34,480 nucleotides of DNA from Salinivibrio siamensis (GTDB taxonomy: Bacteria > Pseudomonadota > Gammaproteobacteria > Enterobacterales > Vibrionaceae). The position numbers and the translations under genes are program-made. The stretch is taken from positions 26,256 to 60,735 of the forward strand of contig NZ_MUFB01000017.1 of assembly GCF_001996005.1 (NCBI RefSeq), read 5' to 3'. This document shows positions 7,783 through 16,094 of the stretch, in pieces. The notes below the pieces were generated by a model. The model was not told the origin of the DNA, searched no databases, and worked only from the letters and a program-made list of their open reading frames with translations. How positions within the stretch are numbered: the first letter of the stretch is position 1; each line of letters begins with the position of its first letter.

Positions 7783-9630
7783 TTACTCGTCCAAGAAGCT
7801 ACGCAATGTCTCAGAGCGGCTTGGATGACGTAACTTACGCAGCGCTTTCGCCTCAATCTGGCGAATACGTTCACGGGTCACATCAAACTGCTTACCCACT
7901 TCTTCCAGCGTATGGTCGGTATTCATTTCAATACCAAAGCGCATACGCAGTACTTTCGCTTCACGCGGTGTCAGGCCAGCTAGCACGTCATTGGTTGCCA
8001 TTTTGAGGTTGTTCGACGTTGCCGAATCCATCGGTAGCTCCAACGTCGTGTCCTCGATAAAGTCACCCAGGTGTGAATCTTCATCATCACCGATTGGGGT
8101 TTCCATCGAGATCGGCTCTTTGGCGATCTTCAATACCTTGCGAATTTTATCTTCCGGCATCAACATCCGCTCAGCCAGCTCTTCAGGCAGCGGCTCACGC
8201 CCCATTTCCTGAAGCATCTGACGCGAAATACGGTTGAGCTTGTTGATAGTCTCAATCATGTGTACCGGAATACGGATGGTTCGCGCTTGGTCCGCAATCG
8301 AACGCGTGATTGCCTGACGGATCCACCAGGTCGCATAAGTTGAGAACTTATAGCCACGGCGATATTCAAACTTATCGACCGCTTTCATCAAGCCAATGTT
8401 ACCTTCCTGGATAAGGTCCAAGAACTGCAGGCCACGGTTGGTATATTTCTTAGCAATCGAAATAACCAGACGTAGGTTGGCCTCAACCATTTCTTTTTTC
8501 GCACGGCGTGCTTTCGCTTCACCGATAGACATACGACGGCTGATATCTTTGATACGCTCGACCGACAAGCCCGTTTCTTCCTCGATGATCTTCAGCTTCT
8601 GCACACAGCGGCGAAGATCTTCTTCGTAACGCGCCACACGCTCTGCGTAAGGCTTGCCAGAGTTCAGTGCTTCGTCAATCCATGCATCCGATGACTCATT
8701 GCCCGCAAACAATTGAACGAAGGTTTTCTTCGGCATTTTGGCCTGATCGACACAAAGACGCATCACCAAACGCTCTTGGGTGCGCACCTTGTCCATGGTT
8801 TGACGCATGTCATTAACCAGACGATCAAACTGTTTGGGGATCAGACGGAACTGCTTAAACGTTTCAGACAGCGCATCGATCGATTCTTTCGTACGCTCAT
8901 CATAACGGCCGTACTGTTGGATCGCCGTTTCCATCGCCGCATAGGTGCGACGAAGCTCGCTGAACTTCTCACGCGCCAGTTCAGGATCGATACCAACATC
9001 TTCATCACTCTCATCGTCTTCGTCGGTATCGTCTTTGTCTTCGTCTTCATCATCTTCGTCATCAAGCTCTTTTTCGCTGAGCTCGGAGCCGATATGGGTC
9101 GCCGTAGGTGCGACGTCATCCTGGTCTGGATCGATAAAACCAGAAATAATGTCGGTTAAGCGAAGCTCTTCTGCTTCCACTTTATCGAACTGATCGAGCA
9201 GTGAGGCAATCGAGGCCGGATATTCTGCCACCGAACACTGCACCTGGTTGATGCCGTCTTCGATACGCTTGGCGATATCGATCTCACCCTCACGGGTCAA
9301 CAGCTCAACCGTGCCCATTTCTCGCATATACATGCGAACAGGATCCGTGGTGCGACCGATTTCACTCTCCACGCTAGAAAGTGCTGCCGCCGCTGCTTCG
9401 GCTGCGTCTTCGTCGGCCACGGTTTCTGACATCATTAGCTCATCGGCATCAGGGGCGGCTTCCACCACTTGAATGCCCATGTCGTTAATCATCTGAATGA
9501 TGTCTTCTATTTGGTCGGAATCGACAATGTCTTCCGGGAGGTGGTCATTAACTTCGGCATAGGTCAGATAGCCTTGCTCCTTGCCTTTTGCGACAAGCAA
9601 CTTTAGCTGTGACTGCGGATTTTGATCCAT
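7783..9630 (-). CDS. rpoD: RNA polymerase primary sigma factor RpoD (sigma-70)
   Basis: A 615-residue housekeeping sigma factor. In order: region 1.1 (residues 1 to about 60), region 1.2 ([20 protein letters not shown], from residue 93), a long non-conserved region with an acidic tract (about 190-211, almost all Asp and Glu), regions 2.1-2.4 (including [20 protein letters not shown]), region 3 ([14 protein letters not shown]), and region 4.2 with the -35-binding HTH ([20 protein letters not shown]) near the C-terminus. Length matches E. coli sigma-70. It is the last gene of the rpsU-yqeY-dnaG-rpoD operon, 93 bases after dnaG, and a strong terminator follows. I could not identify an internal promoter in the dnaG-rpoD gap. 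Confidence 0.98.
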   Translation of the reverse strand: MDQNPQSQLKLLVAKGKEQGYLTYAEVNDHLPEDIVDSDQIEDIIQMINDMGIQVVEAAPDADELMMSETVADEDAAEAAAAALSSVESEIGRTTDPVRMYMREMGTVELLTREGEIDIAKRIEDGINQVQCSVAEYPASIASLLDQFDKVEAEELRLTDIISGFIDPDQDDVAPTATHIGSELSEKELDDEDDEDEDKDDTDEDDESDEDVGIDPELAREKFSELRRTYAAMETAIQQYGRYDERTKESIDALSETFKQFRLIPKQFDRLVNDMRQTMDKVRTQERLVMRLCVDQAKMPKKTFVQLFAGNESSDAWIDEALNSGKPYAERVARYEEDLRRCVQKLKIIEEETGLSVERIKDISRRMSIGEAKARRAKKEMVEANLRLVISIAKKYTNRGLQFLDLIQEGNIGLMKAVDKFEYRRGYKFSTYATWWIRQAITRSIADQARTIRIPVHMIETINKLNRISRQMLQEMGREPLPEELAERMLMPEDKIRKVLKIAKEPISMETPIGDDEDSHLGDFIEDTTLELPMDSATSNNLKMATNDVLAGLTPREAKVLRMRFGIEMNTDHTLEEVGKQFDVTRERIRQIEAKALRKLRHPSRSETLRSFLDE

Positions 9631-9723
9631 AGACGATATCCAACTTCGGGTCTGAGTGAAGAATTTAGTATGCGGAAACGCAAACCGCCAATTTTAACAA
9701 ATGTCACCTTTGCTGGCTACTTT

Positions 9724-11475
9724 CTAAACGGACTGGCTCTGTATCAGTAGCATCAGTTCCCGCTTCTCTTCGACTGATAAGCCGACGGTATTTGACTTCG
9801 CTTGCAACTTGGCTATTTGTTGTTCGACACACTGGGCGAGTATTTTATCCAGTGAATCGCAAAAAAGTTCTGACGCATTTTCATCGTCAACATGTAGATC
9901 CCAGCCAGCCAAGCGGGCTAGCAAGGGCTCTTGTTTGGTTCCCCGCCAGCGCTCAAGCAACTGACCGGTAGTGATATGGGGGCGCTGTCGACAAATCTCA
10001 AGGATGGGGTTTAACAACGCTAACCCAGGTAAATCAATGGTGTCGGCCGATGGTAACGGCGGCACTTCTTGGCCGAGTTTAGGGTACTGCACTAATAGCG
10101 CAATCACCTCACGCATCGGCGTGCGTTTAATATCCTGCTGACCATGGACTTTTACCGGCTGGCCCTGACGACGAATCAGGGTATCGAGCTGATGGTCATC
10201 CATGATACCCAGTTTCTGTCCTAGGGTATTACGCAAGTAAAGACGTAAGGTATCACCCGGCACCTTTTCAATCAGCGGCACCGCCAAATTCGCCAGCTTG
10301 GCTTTGCCCTCTTGGCTACTGGTGTCCACCTGCTTGAGCAACGTATTAAACATAAAGGTCGATAAGCTTTGTGCCTCACCTAAACGTTGCTCAAACCCCT
10401 CTTTGCCTTCTTGGCGAATCATGGAGTCAGGGTCGTCACCGTCCGGCAAAAACATAAATTTTAATTGGCGACCATCATGAATATAAGGCAACGCTTGCTC
10501 CATCGCCCGCCAAGCGGCATCGCGCCCGGCTCTATCGCCATCGTAGCAACACAGTATAGTACCGGTTTGCCGGAAAAGGGTTTGAATATGTTCTCCCGTG
10601 GTCGAGGTGCCCAAGGAGGCGACCGCATAATCCACGCCAAATTGCGCCAATGCGACCACATCCATGTACCCTTCTACCACGAGTATACGCTCTGGATGGC
10701 GATAGCGTTGCATCACCTCATACAAGCCATATAGCTCACGGCCTTTATGGAAAATCGGCGTTTCTGGCGAGTTGAGGTATTTAGGGGTGCCATCGCCTAA
10801 TACACGCCCACCAAAACCGATCACTCGCCCGCGGCGGTCACGGATCGGGAACATCACGCGGCCACGGAACCTGTCGTAGCTATGGCCGTTATCGTTCTCA
10901 ATCAACATGCCTGCGGTAAGCAACTGGCGAATATCGGCTTGATTGCGACCAAAGCGGCGCTTAATGGTGTCCCATTTATCAGGGACAAAACCGATACCAA
11001 ACTGTTTAACCACTTCGCCGGATAGACCACGCTGTTTGAGGTAATCAATGGCCACTTGCCCTGCATCAGTGCGTAATTCCCCACTGTAGGTTCGGGCAAT
11101 GGCTTCCATCATCTCGTAGATCTGACGCTTGTCATCACTGGGCATACTCGGACGCGTGTTACCGCCTCCTGTTTGCTCACGAGGTACCTCTAAGCCTAAC
11201 GTGCTGGCGAGCTCTTCGATGGCATCAGGAAATTCGAGTCGTTCAAACTCCATCACAAAGTCGATGGCATTGCCGTGCACACCACATCCGAAGCAGTGAT
11301 AAAACTGCTTATCTTGGCTTACACTGAATGAAGGCGTCTTTTCGTTATGGAAAGGGCAACAGGCACTGTAGTTTTTGCCTTTTTTCTTGAGCTTGACCCG
11401 TGCATCAATGATCTCAACGATGTCGAGACGTGAAAGCAAGTCATCAATGAATGCGCGCGGGATTCTGCCTGCCAT
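9724..11475 (-). CDS. dnaG: DNA primase DnaG
   Basis: A 583-residue primase that makes RNA primers for the replisome. The N-terminal CHC2 zinc finger is intact (C40, H43, C61, C64 in CCPFHNEKTPSF...HCFGCG). The TOPRIM catalytic core follows (ILVVEGYMDVVALAQFG and CYDGDRAGRDAAW with the metal-binding acidic residues), and the C-terminal part is the DnaB helicase-binding domain. Length is as in E. coli. The ribosome site is poor: only CAGG within three bases of the ATG, consistent with the low output known for primase. An internal hairpin lies just upstream, between yqeY and dnaG, and rpoD follows. Confidence 0.97.
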   Translation of the reverse strand: MAGRIPRAFIDDLLSRLDIVEIIDARVKLKKKGKNYSACCPFHNEKTPSFSVSQDKQFYHCFGCGVHGNAIDFVMEFERLEFPDAIEELASTLGLEVPREQTGGGNTRPSMPSDDKRQIYEMMEAIARTYSGELRTDAGQVAIDYLKQRGLSGEVVKQFGIGFVPDKWDTIKRRFGRNQADIRQLLTAGMLIENDNGHSYDRFRGRVMFPIRDRRGRVIGFGGRVLGDGTPKYLNSPETPIFHKGRELYGLYEVMQRYRHPERILVVEGYMDVVALAQFGVDYAVASLGTSTTGEHIQTLFRQTGTILCCYDGDRAGRDAAWRAMEQALPYIHDGRQLKFMFLPDGDDPDSMIRQEGKEGFEQRLGEAQSLSTFMFNTLLKQVDTSSQEGKAKLANLAVPLIEKVPGDTLRLYLRNTLGQKLGIMDDHQLDTLIRRQGQPVKVHGQQDIKRTPMREVIALLVQYPKLGQEVPPLPSADTIDLPGLALLNPILEICRQRPHITTGQLLERWRGTKQEPLLARLAGWDLHVDDENASELFCDSLDKILAQCVEQQIAKLQAKSNTVGLSVEEKRELMLLIQSQSV

Positions 11476-11502
11476 AACCTGAAATTTATAGGGAGAGAAG
11501 CA

Positions 11503-11541
11503 AACAAGCCGCGCCGTCCAAATAGGAAAGCACGGCTTGTT
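11503..11541 (-). terminator. Internal hairpin/attenuator between yqeY and dnaG
   Basis: Read on the - strand, the arms at 11541-11530 and 11514-11503 form a 12-bp stem with one G-T wobble and a 15-base loop, followed by TTTGCTTCTC. The U tract is imperfect, so partial termination is expected. It lies between the yqeY stop (11558) and the dnaG start (11475), the place where an internal terminator limits dnaG expression in the E. coli rpsU-dnaG-rpoD operon. Confidence 0.6.
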
Positions 11542-11557
11542 ATAGAGTGGGAAAAGG

Positions 11558-12001
11558 CTAGCCTAGGTGTGCTTTAACACGCTGGCTTACTTTTCCCATA
11601 TCAGCACGGCCTTGAACTTGGGGTTTTAATACCCCCATCACTTTGCCCATGTCTTGCATTGACGATGCACCGGATTGTTCAACCGCTGCTTTCACCAATG
11701 CATCGACCTCGTCATCGCTTAGAGGTTGGGGTAGAAATTCTTCTATCACCGCAATCTCAGCGAGCTCTGTCTCGGCAAGATCATCACGACCGGCTGCTTG
11801 GTACTGGGCTACGGAATCACGGCGCTGCTTAACATTTTTGGTCAGCACAGCCAGGATCTCGTCGTCGCTCAGCGACTGACGGGTATCCACCTCTTGCTGC
11901 TTAATGGCTGCCATAACAAGGCGAAGCGTCCCTAGACGTGCCTTGTCTTTTTGTTTCATCGCCGTTTTCTGGGCGTCTTTTAGACGTTCAAGCAATTCCA
12001 T
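11558..12001 (-). CDS. GatB/YqeY domain protein
   Basis: A 147-residue, highly charged helical protein made up almost entirely of the YqeY domain (MELLERLKDAQKTAMKQKDK at the start, GKVMGVLKPQVQGRADMGKV near the end). The same domain forms the tRNA-contacting tail of GatB in the amidotransferase that makes Gln-tRNA, but free-standing YqeY proteins have no proven function. There are no catalytic motifs. It lies 24 bases after rpsU with a strong AGGAAGGTG ribosome site and is followed by the internal hairpin before dnaG. Its place between rpsU and dnaG is common in vibrios and pseudomonads and absent in E. coli. Confidence 0.92.
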   Translation of the reverse strand: MELLERLKDAQKTAMKQKDKARLGTLRLVMAAIKQQEVDTRQSLSDDEILAVLTKNVKQRRDSVAQYQAAGRDDLAETELAEIAVIEEFLPQPLSDDEVDALVKAAVEQSGASSMQDMGKVMGVLKPQVQGRADMGKVSQRVKAHLG

Positions 12002-12025
12002 AGCACCTTCCTGAATCTGTCTTTA

Positions 12026-12241
12026 TTAGTACAGACGTACGCGGCGTTGGTTTTCGCGTGCCAACTTCTTCAGGTGACGCTTCTGAGCGGCAGCTTTAGC
12101 GCGTTTGCGAACGGTAGTTGGCTTTTCATAGTTCTCACGACGGCGAACTTCAGAAAGAATACCGGCTTTTTCACAAGAGCGCTTAAAGCGACGCAGTGCT
12201 ACGTCAAATGGTTCGTTTTCACGTACTTTAACTACTGGCAT
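12026..12241 (-). CDS. rpsU: 30S ribosomal protein S21
   Basis: A 71-residue, very basic small-subunit protein ([20 protein letters not shown] at the start, RRVRLY at the end), essentially identical in length and sequence pattern to E. coli S21. S21 sits near the anti-Shine-Dalgarno end of 16S rRNA and helps mRNA binding. It is the first gene of the rpsU-yqeY-dnaG-rpoD operon, which links ribosome, primer and transcription initiation supply. A good sigma-70 promoter and a leader hairpin lie upstream; the ribosome site is GAGGTGAAAGG. Confidence 0.97.
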   Translation of the reverse strand: MPVVKVRENEPFDVALRRFKRSCEKAGILSEVRRRENYEKPTTVRKRAKAAAQKRHLKKLARENQRRVRLY

Positions 12242-12272
12242 GTGCCTTTCACCTCGGGGGTTGTCAGTTACT

Positions 12273-12293
12273 GCTGGCGAACAATTGGCCAGC
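12273..12293 (-). promoter_or_regulatory. Hairpin in the rpsU leader
   Basis: GCTGGC (12273-12278) and GCCAGC (12288-12293) are 6-bp inverted arms around a 9-base loop, inside the predicted rpsU 5' leader about 31 bases before the start codon. It could be a regulatory or stabilising structure; no known riboswitch or leader family was recognised. Confidence 0.4.
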
Positions 12294-12314
12294 CTTGATT
12301 AAAAATGGTGCGAA

Positions 12315-12344
12315 ATTCTAATCCGAAGAAGGGGTGAATGTAAA
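12315..12344 (-). promoter_or_regulatory. Sigma-70 promoter of the rpsU operon
   Basis: On the - strand, TTTACA (12344-12339, 5 of 6 matches to the -35 box) and TAGAAT (12320-12315, 5 of 6 to the -10 box) are 18 bases apart. Transcription would start near 12308, giving a leader of about 65 bases before rpsU. Confidence 0.65.
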
Positions 12345-12389
12345 GCGCATCTGGCGAATTACTTCTAAGCCATGTAAGATTGCGCGCAC

Positions 12390-12407
12390 GGTCAGTCTGT
12401 TCTGACC
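12390..12407. promoter_or_regulatory. Inverted repeat in the rpsU-tsaD intergenic region
   Basis: GGTCAG (12390-12395) and CTGACC (12402-12407) form perfect 6-bp arms around TCTGTT. The dyad sits about 45 bases upstream of the rpsU -35 box and about 20 bases upstream of the possible tsaD -35 box. It resembles an operator in form, but it does not match the LexA consensus CTGT-N8-ACAG. Confidence 0.35.
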
Positions 12408-12425
12408 CTCTCTTCTCCACTTCGA

Positions 12426-12454
12426 TTGTCACATTATATCATGTGGGCAATGAT
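12426..12454 (+). promoter_or_regulatory. Possible tsaD promoter
   Basis: TTGTCA (12426-12431, 5 of 6 matches to the -35 box) and AATGAT (12449-12454, 4 of 6 to the -10 box) are 17 bases apart, about 40 bases before the tsaD start. Other AT-rich hexamers nearby make the exact -10 uncertain. Confidence 0.3.
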
Positions 12455-12494
12455 CTTAAATACACAATCTATCGGCTGTTAACCTGAGGTTATG

Positions 12495-13520
12495 ATGCGC
12501 ATTTTAGGCATAGAGACATCTTGTGACGAAACCGGCATTGCGATCTACGACGATCACGCAGGTCTCTTGTCACACCAACTTTACAGTCAGGTAAAACTGC
12601 ACGCCGATTATGGCGGCGTGGTACCCGAGCTGGCCTCGCGCGATCATGTTAAAAAAACCTTGCCACTGATTAAAGCAGCCATGGCAGAAGCCAACCTCAC
12701 CCCCGCCCAGATTGACGGTATTGCCTATACCGCCGGTCCAGGATTGGTCGGTGCCTTACTGGTTGGCTCAACCATTGGCCGAAGCCTCGCCTATGCCTGG
12801 CAAGTCCCCGCGGTAGGCGTTCACCATATGGAAGGTCACCTTCTCGCCCCGATGCTAGAAGACAACCCGCCGCCGTTTCCGTTTATCGCCTTGTTGGTCT
12901 CTGGCGGACACACACAATTGGTCGAAGTGAAAGGGATTGGTCAGTATCGCATTCTTGGTGAGTCAATTGACGACGCCGCCGGTGAGGCGTTTGACAAAAC
13001 CGCCAAGCTGATGGGACTTGACTATCCAGGAGGGCCCTTGCTGTCGAAACTGGCAGAAAACGGCACCCACGGCCGTTTTACCTTTCCACGCCCGATGACC
13101 GACCGTCCCGGTTTAGACTTTAGCTTCTCAGGGTTAAAAACCTTTGCCGCCAATACCATTGCCGCCAATGAGACGGATGCGCAAACCCGTGCTGATATTG
13201 CCTATGCGTTTCAGGATGCCGTGGTCGATACCCTGGCTATCAAGTGTAAGCGTGCGCTAGACCAGTGCGGACTAAATCGCTTAGTGGTCGCGGGCGGCGT
13301 GAGTGCCAACCGTCATTTGCGGGAAAAGCTCGAAGCGCTGACGCAAAAACGGGGTGGCGATGTGTTCTATCCTCGCCCTGAGTTTTGTACCGATAATGGC
13401 GCGATGATCGCCTATGCGGGCATGCAGCGGCTTAAAAACGGCGAGCATATGGGGCTGGGTGTGAAAGCGCAGCCACGTTGGCCACTCGACACGCTTGCCG
13501 CGGTCGACAACGACGCCTAA
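12495..13520 (+). CDS. tsaD: tRNA N6-threonylcarbamoyladenosine transferase TsaD
   Basis: The catalytic subunit that, with TsaB and TsaE, transfers threonylcarbamoyl from the TsaC-made adenylate to A37 of ANN-decoding tRNAs. It is an ASKHA-fold protein of 341 residues with the metal-binding histidines H111 and H115 in [10 protein letters not shown], the opening [10 protein letters not shown] and the block VSGGHTQLV. Two tandem ATGs (12492, 12495) are possible starts; 12495 has better spacing to TGAGG (5 bases) and gives the usual [14 protein letters not shown]. It is divergent from the rpsU operon and ends at a bidirectional terminator facing plsY. It was formerly misannotated as a glycoprotease (gcp). 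Confidence 0.97.
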   Translation: MRILGIETSCDETGIAIYDDHAGLLSHQLYSQVKLHADYGGVVPELASRDHVKKTLPLIKAAMAEANLTPAQIDGIAYTAGPGLVGALLVGSTIGRSLAYAWQVPAVGVHHMEGHLLAPMLEDNPPPFPFIALLVSGGHTQLVEVKGIGQYRILGESIDDAAGEAFDKTAKLMGLDYPGGPLLSKLAENGTHGRFTFPRPMTDRPGLDFSFSGLKTFAANTIAANETDAQTRADIAYAFQDAVVDTLAIKCKRALDQCGLNRLVVAGGVSANRHLREKLEALTQKRGGDVFYPRPEFCTDNGAMIAYAGMQRLKNGEHMGLGVKAQPRWPLDTLAAVDNDA

Positions 13521-13540
13521 CATTGGTCAAACCTGATAGA

Positions 13541-13567
13541 AAAAAGGCAGCCTTACGCTGCCTTTTT
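13541..13567. terminator. Bidirectional terminator between tsaD and plsY
   Basis: AAAAAGGCAGC (13541-13551) and GCTGCCTTTTT (13557-13567) form an 11-bp stem with a 5-base loop; flanking A and T runs provide U tracts in both directions. It separates the convergent genes tsaD and plsY. Confidence 0.92.
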
Positions 13568-13608
13568 GCTACTAACGCACCAGCGTATAACCTGCCTCTT
13601 CCCTGTCG

Positions 13609-14208
13609 CTAACGTCGCCACCAACCAAGAAGCACGGGTTTTTCGTCACCATCCAACAAGCGCCGGATATTGTCGTAGTGACGAAACAAAATCAAACACG
13701 AAAGCATGGCGACGGGCATGGTAAATTGCGGCTTAATCCACCAGGTAAATAGGGGAGCGACGATCGCTGTTACAATCGCACTCAGTGAGGAGTAGCCCGT
13801 CAACACAAGCACCAGTCCCCAGGTCGCCACCAGCAAGCCGGTTAGACTCAAACCAATCGGCGCCATCGCGCCCAGTGCGGTCGCCACCCCTTTACCGCCA
13901 CGGAAATGGAAAAAGACCGGATAAATATGTCCAAGACAGGCAGCAATCGCAATCAGGCCCAGCAGGAATGGGTTAATGCCAATCAGGTAGCTTAGCCAAA
14001 CGGGGATCATCCCTTTTAGCATGTCACACAGCAGCACCCATGCCGCGGCAAAACGCCCACCAAGGCGATAAACGTTAGTCGCACCTGGGTTTTTCGACCC
14101 TTGATCTCTTGGGTCTGGCAGGCCAAACGCTCGACAAACCAACACGGCACTGGACACAGAGCCAAGTAAGTAGGCAGCGATGATGATGGCAATGGCCAGT
14201 GCAGTCAT
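13609..14208 (-). CDS. plsY: Glycerol-3-phosphate acyltransferase PlsY
   Basis: A 199-residue polytopic inner-membrane enzyme that acylates glycerol 3-phosphate from acyl-phosphate, the first step of phospholipid synthesis by the PlsX/PlsY route. Conserved motifs are LLGSVSSA near residue 17, GSKNPGATN (37-45) and the loop [17 protein letters not shown] (94-110). About five to six hydrophobic helices are visible, as usual for the family. It stands alone on the - strand between tsaD and folB; the region at 14209-14378 before it is shared with the divergent folB. Confidence 0.95.
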   Translation of the reverse strand: MTALAIAIIIAAYLLGSVSSAVLVCRAFGLPDPRDQGSKNPGATNVYRLGGRFAAAWVLLCDMLKGMIPVWLSYLIGINPFLLGLIAIAACLGHIYPVFFHFRGGKGVATALGAMAPIGLSLTGLLVATWGLVLVLTGYSSLSAIVTAIVAPLFTWWIKPQFTMPVAMLSCLILFRHYDNIRRLLDGDEKPVLLGWWRR

Positions 14209-14239
14209 GTGAAATCCCTAGAGTTTGTGCCGCATTCGT

Positions 14240-14248
14240 TGCTATAGT
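14240..14248 (+). promoter_or_regulatory. Possible extended -10 promoter for folB-folK-uppP
   Basis: TGC followed by TATAGT (14243-14248) fits the extended -10 pattern TGnTATAAT with 5 of 6 matches; there is no clear -35 box, which extended -10 promoters can lack. It would give a leader of about 125 bases before folB. The rest of 14209-14378 shows no gene. Confidence 0.4.
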
Positions 14249-14378
14249 GCGCCGACGTTCATCGATAAACCTATCATGGATCGGAACGCATTGCGTATCC
14301 ATCTGTCAATGAACACATCCAATAATACGAACTTTCTTACCACAGTGGTATCCGACCTGTCACGGAGTGTGAAAAAAC

Positions 14379-14732
14379 ATGGATTCCGTATTCATAGAGC
14401 AACTCGACGTGTACACCACTATCGGTGTCTACGATTGGGAACAAACCATCCAGCAAAAGTTGGTGTTGGATATTGAAATGGCGCACGATAATCAACCCGC
14501 CGCCCAACAGGATGACGTGGCGCTGGCGCTTGATTATGCCAGTATCAGTGAGGCGGTCATCGCCCATGTACAAGCCAGCCGCTGTGCGTTGATCGAACGT
14601 GTCGCGGAAGAGGTCGCTCACTTAATCCAAACCCAGTTTGGCGTCCGCTGGATTAAAGTGCGGGTAGCCAAGCCAGGCGCAGTCGCGCAGGCCAACAACG
14701 TGGGTGTAGTCATAGAGCGAGGCACACGGTGA
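14379..14732 (+). CDS. folB: Dihydroneopterin aldolase FolB
   Basis: A 117-residue T-fold enzyme of folate synthesis; it cleaves 7,8-dihydroneopterin to 6-hydroxymethyl-dihydropterin and glycolaldehyde and can also epimerise the substrate. Catalytic residues expected in the family are visible: Y53 in LDYASI and K98 in VAKPGAV, with pterin-binding glutamates near E21 and E73. A GGAG ribosome site is 11 bases upstream of the ATG. The last four bases (GTGA) contain the folK start, so product and next enzyme of the pathway are coupled. Confidence 0.95.
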   Translation: MDSVFIEQLDVYTTIGVYDWEQTIQQKLVLDIEMAHDNQPAAQQDDVALALDYASISEAVIAHVQASRCALIERVAEEVAHLIQTQFGVRWIKVRVAKPGAVAQANNVGVVIERGTR

Positions 14733-15226
14733 CACAAGCATTACTTAGTATTGGCTCTAACATTGAGCGCGATCGTCATATCGAACAGGCCGTTCATGCC
14801 TTACGTCAACTCGACCCTCACTGTCGCTTTTCACGCATTTTTGAAGCCGAACCGGTGGGATTCGACGGCCCCAATTTTTATAACCTCATTGCCGAGCTTC
14901 ACACCTCGCTTTCGTTGCAGGACTTTTGGCAAGCCGTTCGTGACGTTGAATCGCAACAAGGCCGCGAGCGCAACGATCCTAAATGCCGCGATCGCACCAT
15001 AGACATCGACTTACTCACGTTTGGCGAGCATTGCCAGGCAAAAGGGCCCATGTTGCCTCGAGACGATATCTATAAGTTTGCCTTCACGCTCCGTCCGCTC
15101 GCCGAGCTCTGCCCTAACCAAGCTATTCCTGGCGATGGCCGTACCTTCGCCCAGCTTTGGCAGACCTTTGACCAAGACCAACCACTATGGCCGATTGAGA
15201 CGCCAACGTATTTGAAGGATATTTAA
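14729..15226 (+). CDS. folK: 2-amino-4-hydroxy-6-hydroxymethyldihydropteridine pyrophosphokinase FolK
   Basis: A 165-residue enzyme that moves pyrophosphate from ATP to 6-hydroxymethyl-dihydropterin, the step after FolB in folate synthesis. The HPPK signature [10 protein letters not shown] (87-96) is intact, with Mg2+-binding D92 and D94. The start is GTG inside the folB stop. Length is usual for the family. It is followed 5 bases later by uppP, which has no metabolic link to folate but is commonly next to these genes in vibrios. Confidence 0.95.
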   Translation: MTQALLSIGSNIERDRHIEQAVHALRQLDPHCRFSRIFEAEPVGFDGPNFYNLIAELHTSLSLQDFWQAVRDVESQQGRERNDPKCRDRTIDIDLLTFGEHCQAKGPMLPRDDIYKFAFTLRPLAELCPNQAIPGDGRTFAQLWQTFDQDQPLWPIETPTYLKDI

Positions 15227-15231
15227 GCACC

Positions 15232-16029
15232 ATGAGCCTCTTTGAAGCCTTTTTTCTGGCCTTGATTCAAGGGTTAACCGAGTTTCTTCCTATTTCCAGC
15301 TCCGCACACCTTATTCTGCCTTCACAGCTTTTTGGCTGGGCCGATCAGGGGCTCGCCTTTGATGTTGCCGTACACGTCGGCACACTGGCCGCAGTGGTGG
15401 GGTATTTTCGCCGTGAAGTGTGGCGTCTGCTTAAGGCCTTTTTTGCCTCACTCAAAGGGGAGCACAGCTCGGATAGTCAATTGGCATGGATGATCGTGTT
15501 AGCCACGATCCCGGCGTGTGTGGCCGGTTTGTTCTTAAAAGACGTGATCGAGCTTTACCTGCGAGCAGCCTGGGTGATCGCGGCAACCACACTGATTTTT
15601 GGTGGTTTATTGTGGTGGGCGGATCGCAAAGCGACCCAAACATGCGATGAATATCAAACCACGCCCTACCGCGCGGTACTGATAGGCGTTGCGCAAGCCC
15701 TTGCCCTCATTCCTGGCACCTCGCGCTCGGGGGCGACCATTACCGCAGCCTTAATGCTCGGTTATACACGCGAAGCCGCGGCACGTTTTTCATTTTTGAT
15801 GTCGATTCCTATCATCACACTCGCCGGCTCCTATCTAGGCCTACAGCTTGCGACCAGCCCAGAACCGGTGGCGATGGACGCGATTGGGGTTGGGTTATTG
15901 GTATCGTTTGTCAGTGCTTATGCGTGTATTCACGCCTTTTTAAAGCTGGTGACACGGGTGGGCATGTTACCCTTCGTGATCTATCGCTTGGTATTGGGTG
16001 TGCTATTGCTGGCGTTTATCGCCGGATAA
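15232..16029 (+). CDS. uppP: Undecaprenyl-diphosphate phosphatase UppP (BacA)
   Basis: A 265-residue polytopic membrane phosphatase that recycles undecaprenyl pyrophosphate to the monophosphate carrier needed for peptidoglycan and other envelope polymers; overproduction gives bacitracin resistance. Both consensus regions are present: [15 protein letters not shown] (13-27, with the catalytic glutamates) and [11 protein letters not shown] (161-171). About seven to eight hydrophobic helices can be traced. It begins 5 bases after folK and ends the folB-folK-uppP unit. Confidence 0.96.
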   Translation: MSLFEAFFLALIQGLTEFLPISSSAHLILPSQLFGWADQGLAFDVAVHVGTLAAVVGYFRREVWRLLKAFFASLKGEHSSDSQLAWMIVLATIPACVAGLFLKDVIELYLRAAWVIAATTLIFGGLLWWADRKATQTCDEYQTTPYRAVLIGVAQALALIPGTSRSGATITAALMLGYTREAAARFSFLMSIPIITLAGSYLGLQLATSPEPVAMDAIGVGLLVSFVSAYACIHAFLKLVTRVGMLPFVIYRLVLGVLLLAFIAG

Positions 16030-16061
16030 AAAAACACCAAGCACGATATACGTGCTTGGTG
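16028..16061. terminator. Terminator between uppP and pmbA
   Basis: CACCAAGCACG (16035-16045) and CGTGCTTGGTG (16051-16061) form a perfect 11-bp stem with a 5-base loop. The A run at 16028-16034 gives a U tract only for - strand transcripts, so it is a strong end for pmbA and a hairpin without U tract for uppP. Confidence 0.88.
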
Positions 16062-16094
16062 ATCTCACACTGAGGGGGATTAGCGGCCTAAGCG

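Noticed and set aside
8713-9159. 148-codon open frame on the + strand with a hydrophobic end
   Set aside because: It is the reverse of rpoD; the hydrophobic Ile/Val/Phe run is the complement of the acidic Asp/Glu codons, not a real membrane segment.
12380-12420. Possible LexA box in the rpsU control region
   Set aside because: CTGT occurs, but no ACAG half-site is found at the required spacing; the dyad present is GGTCAG-N6-CTGACC.
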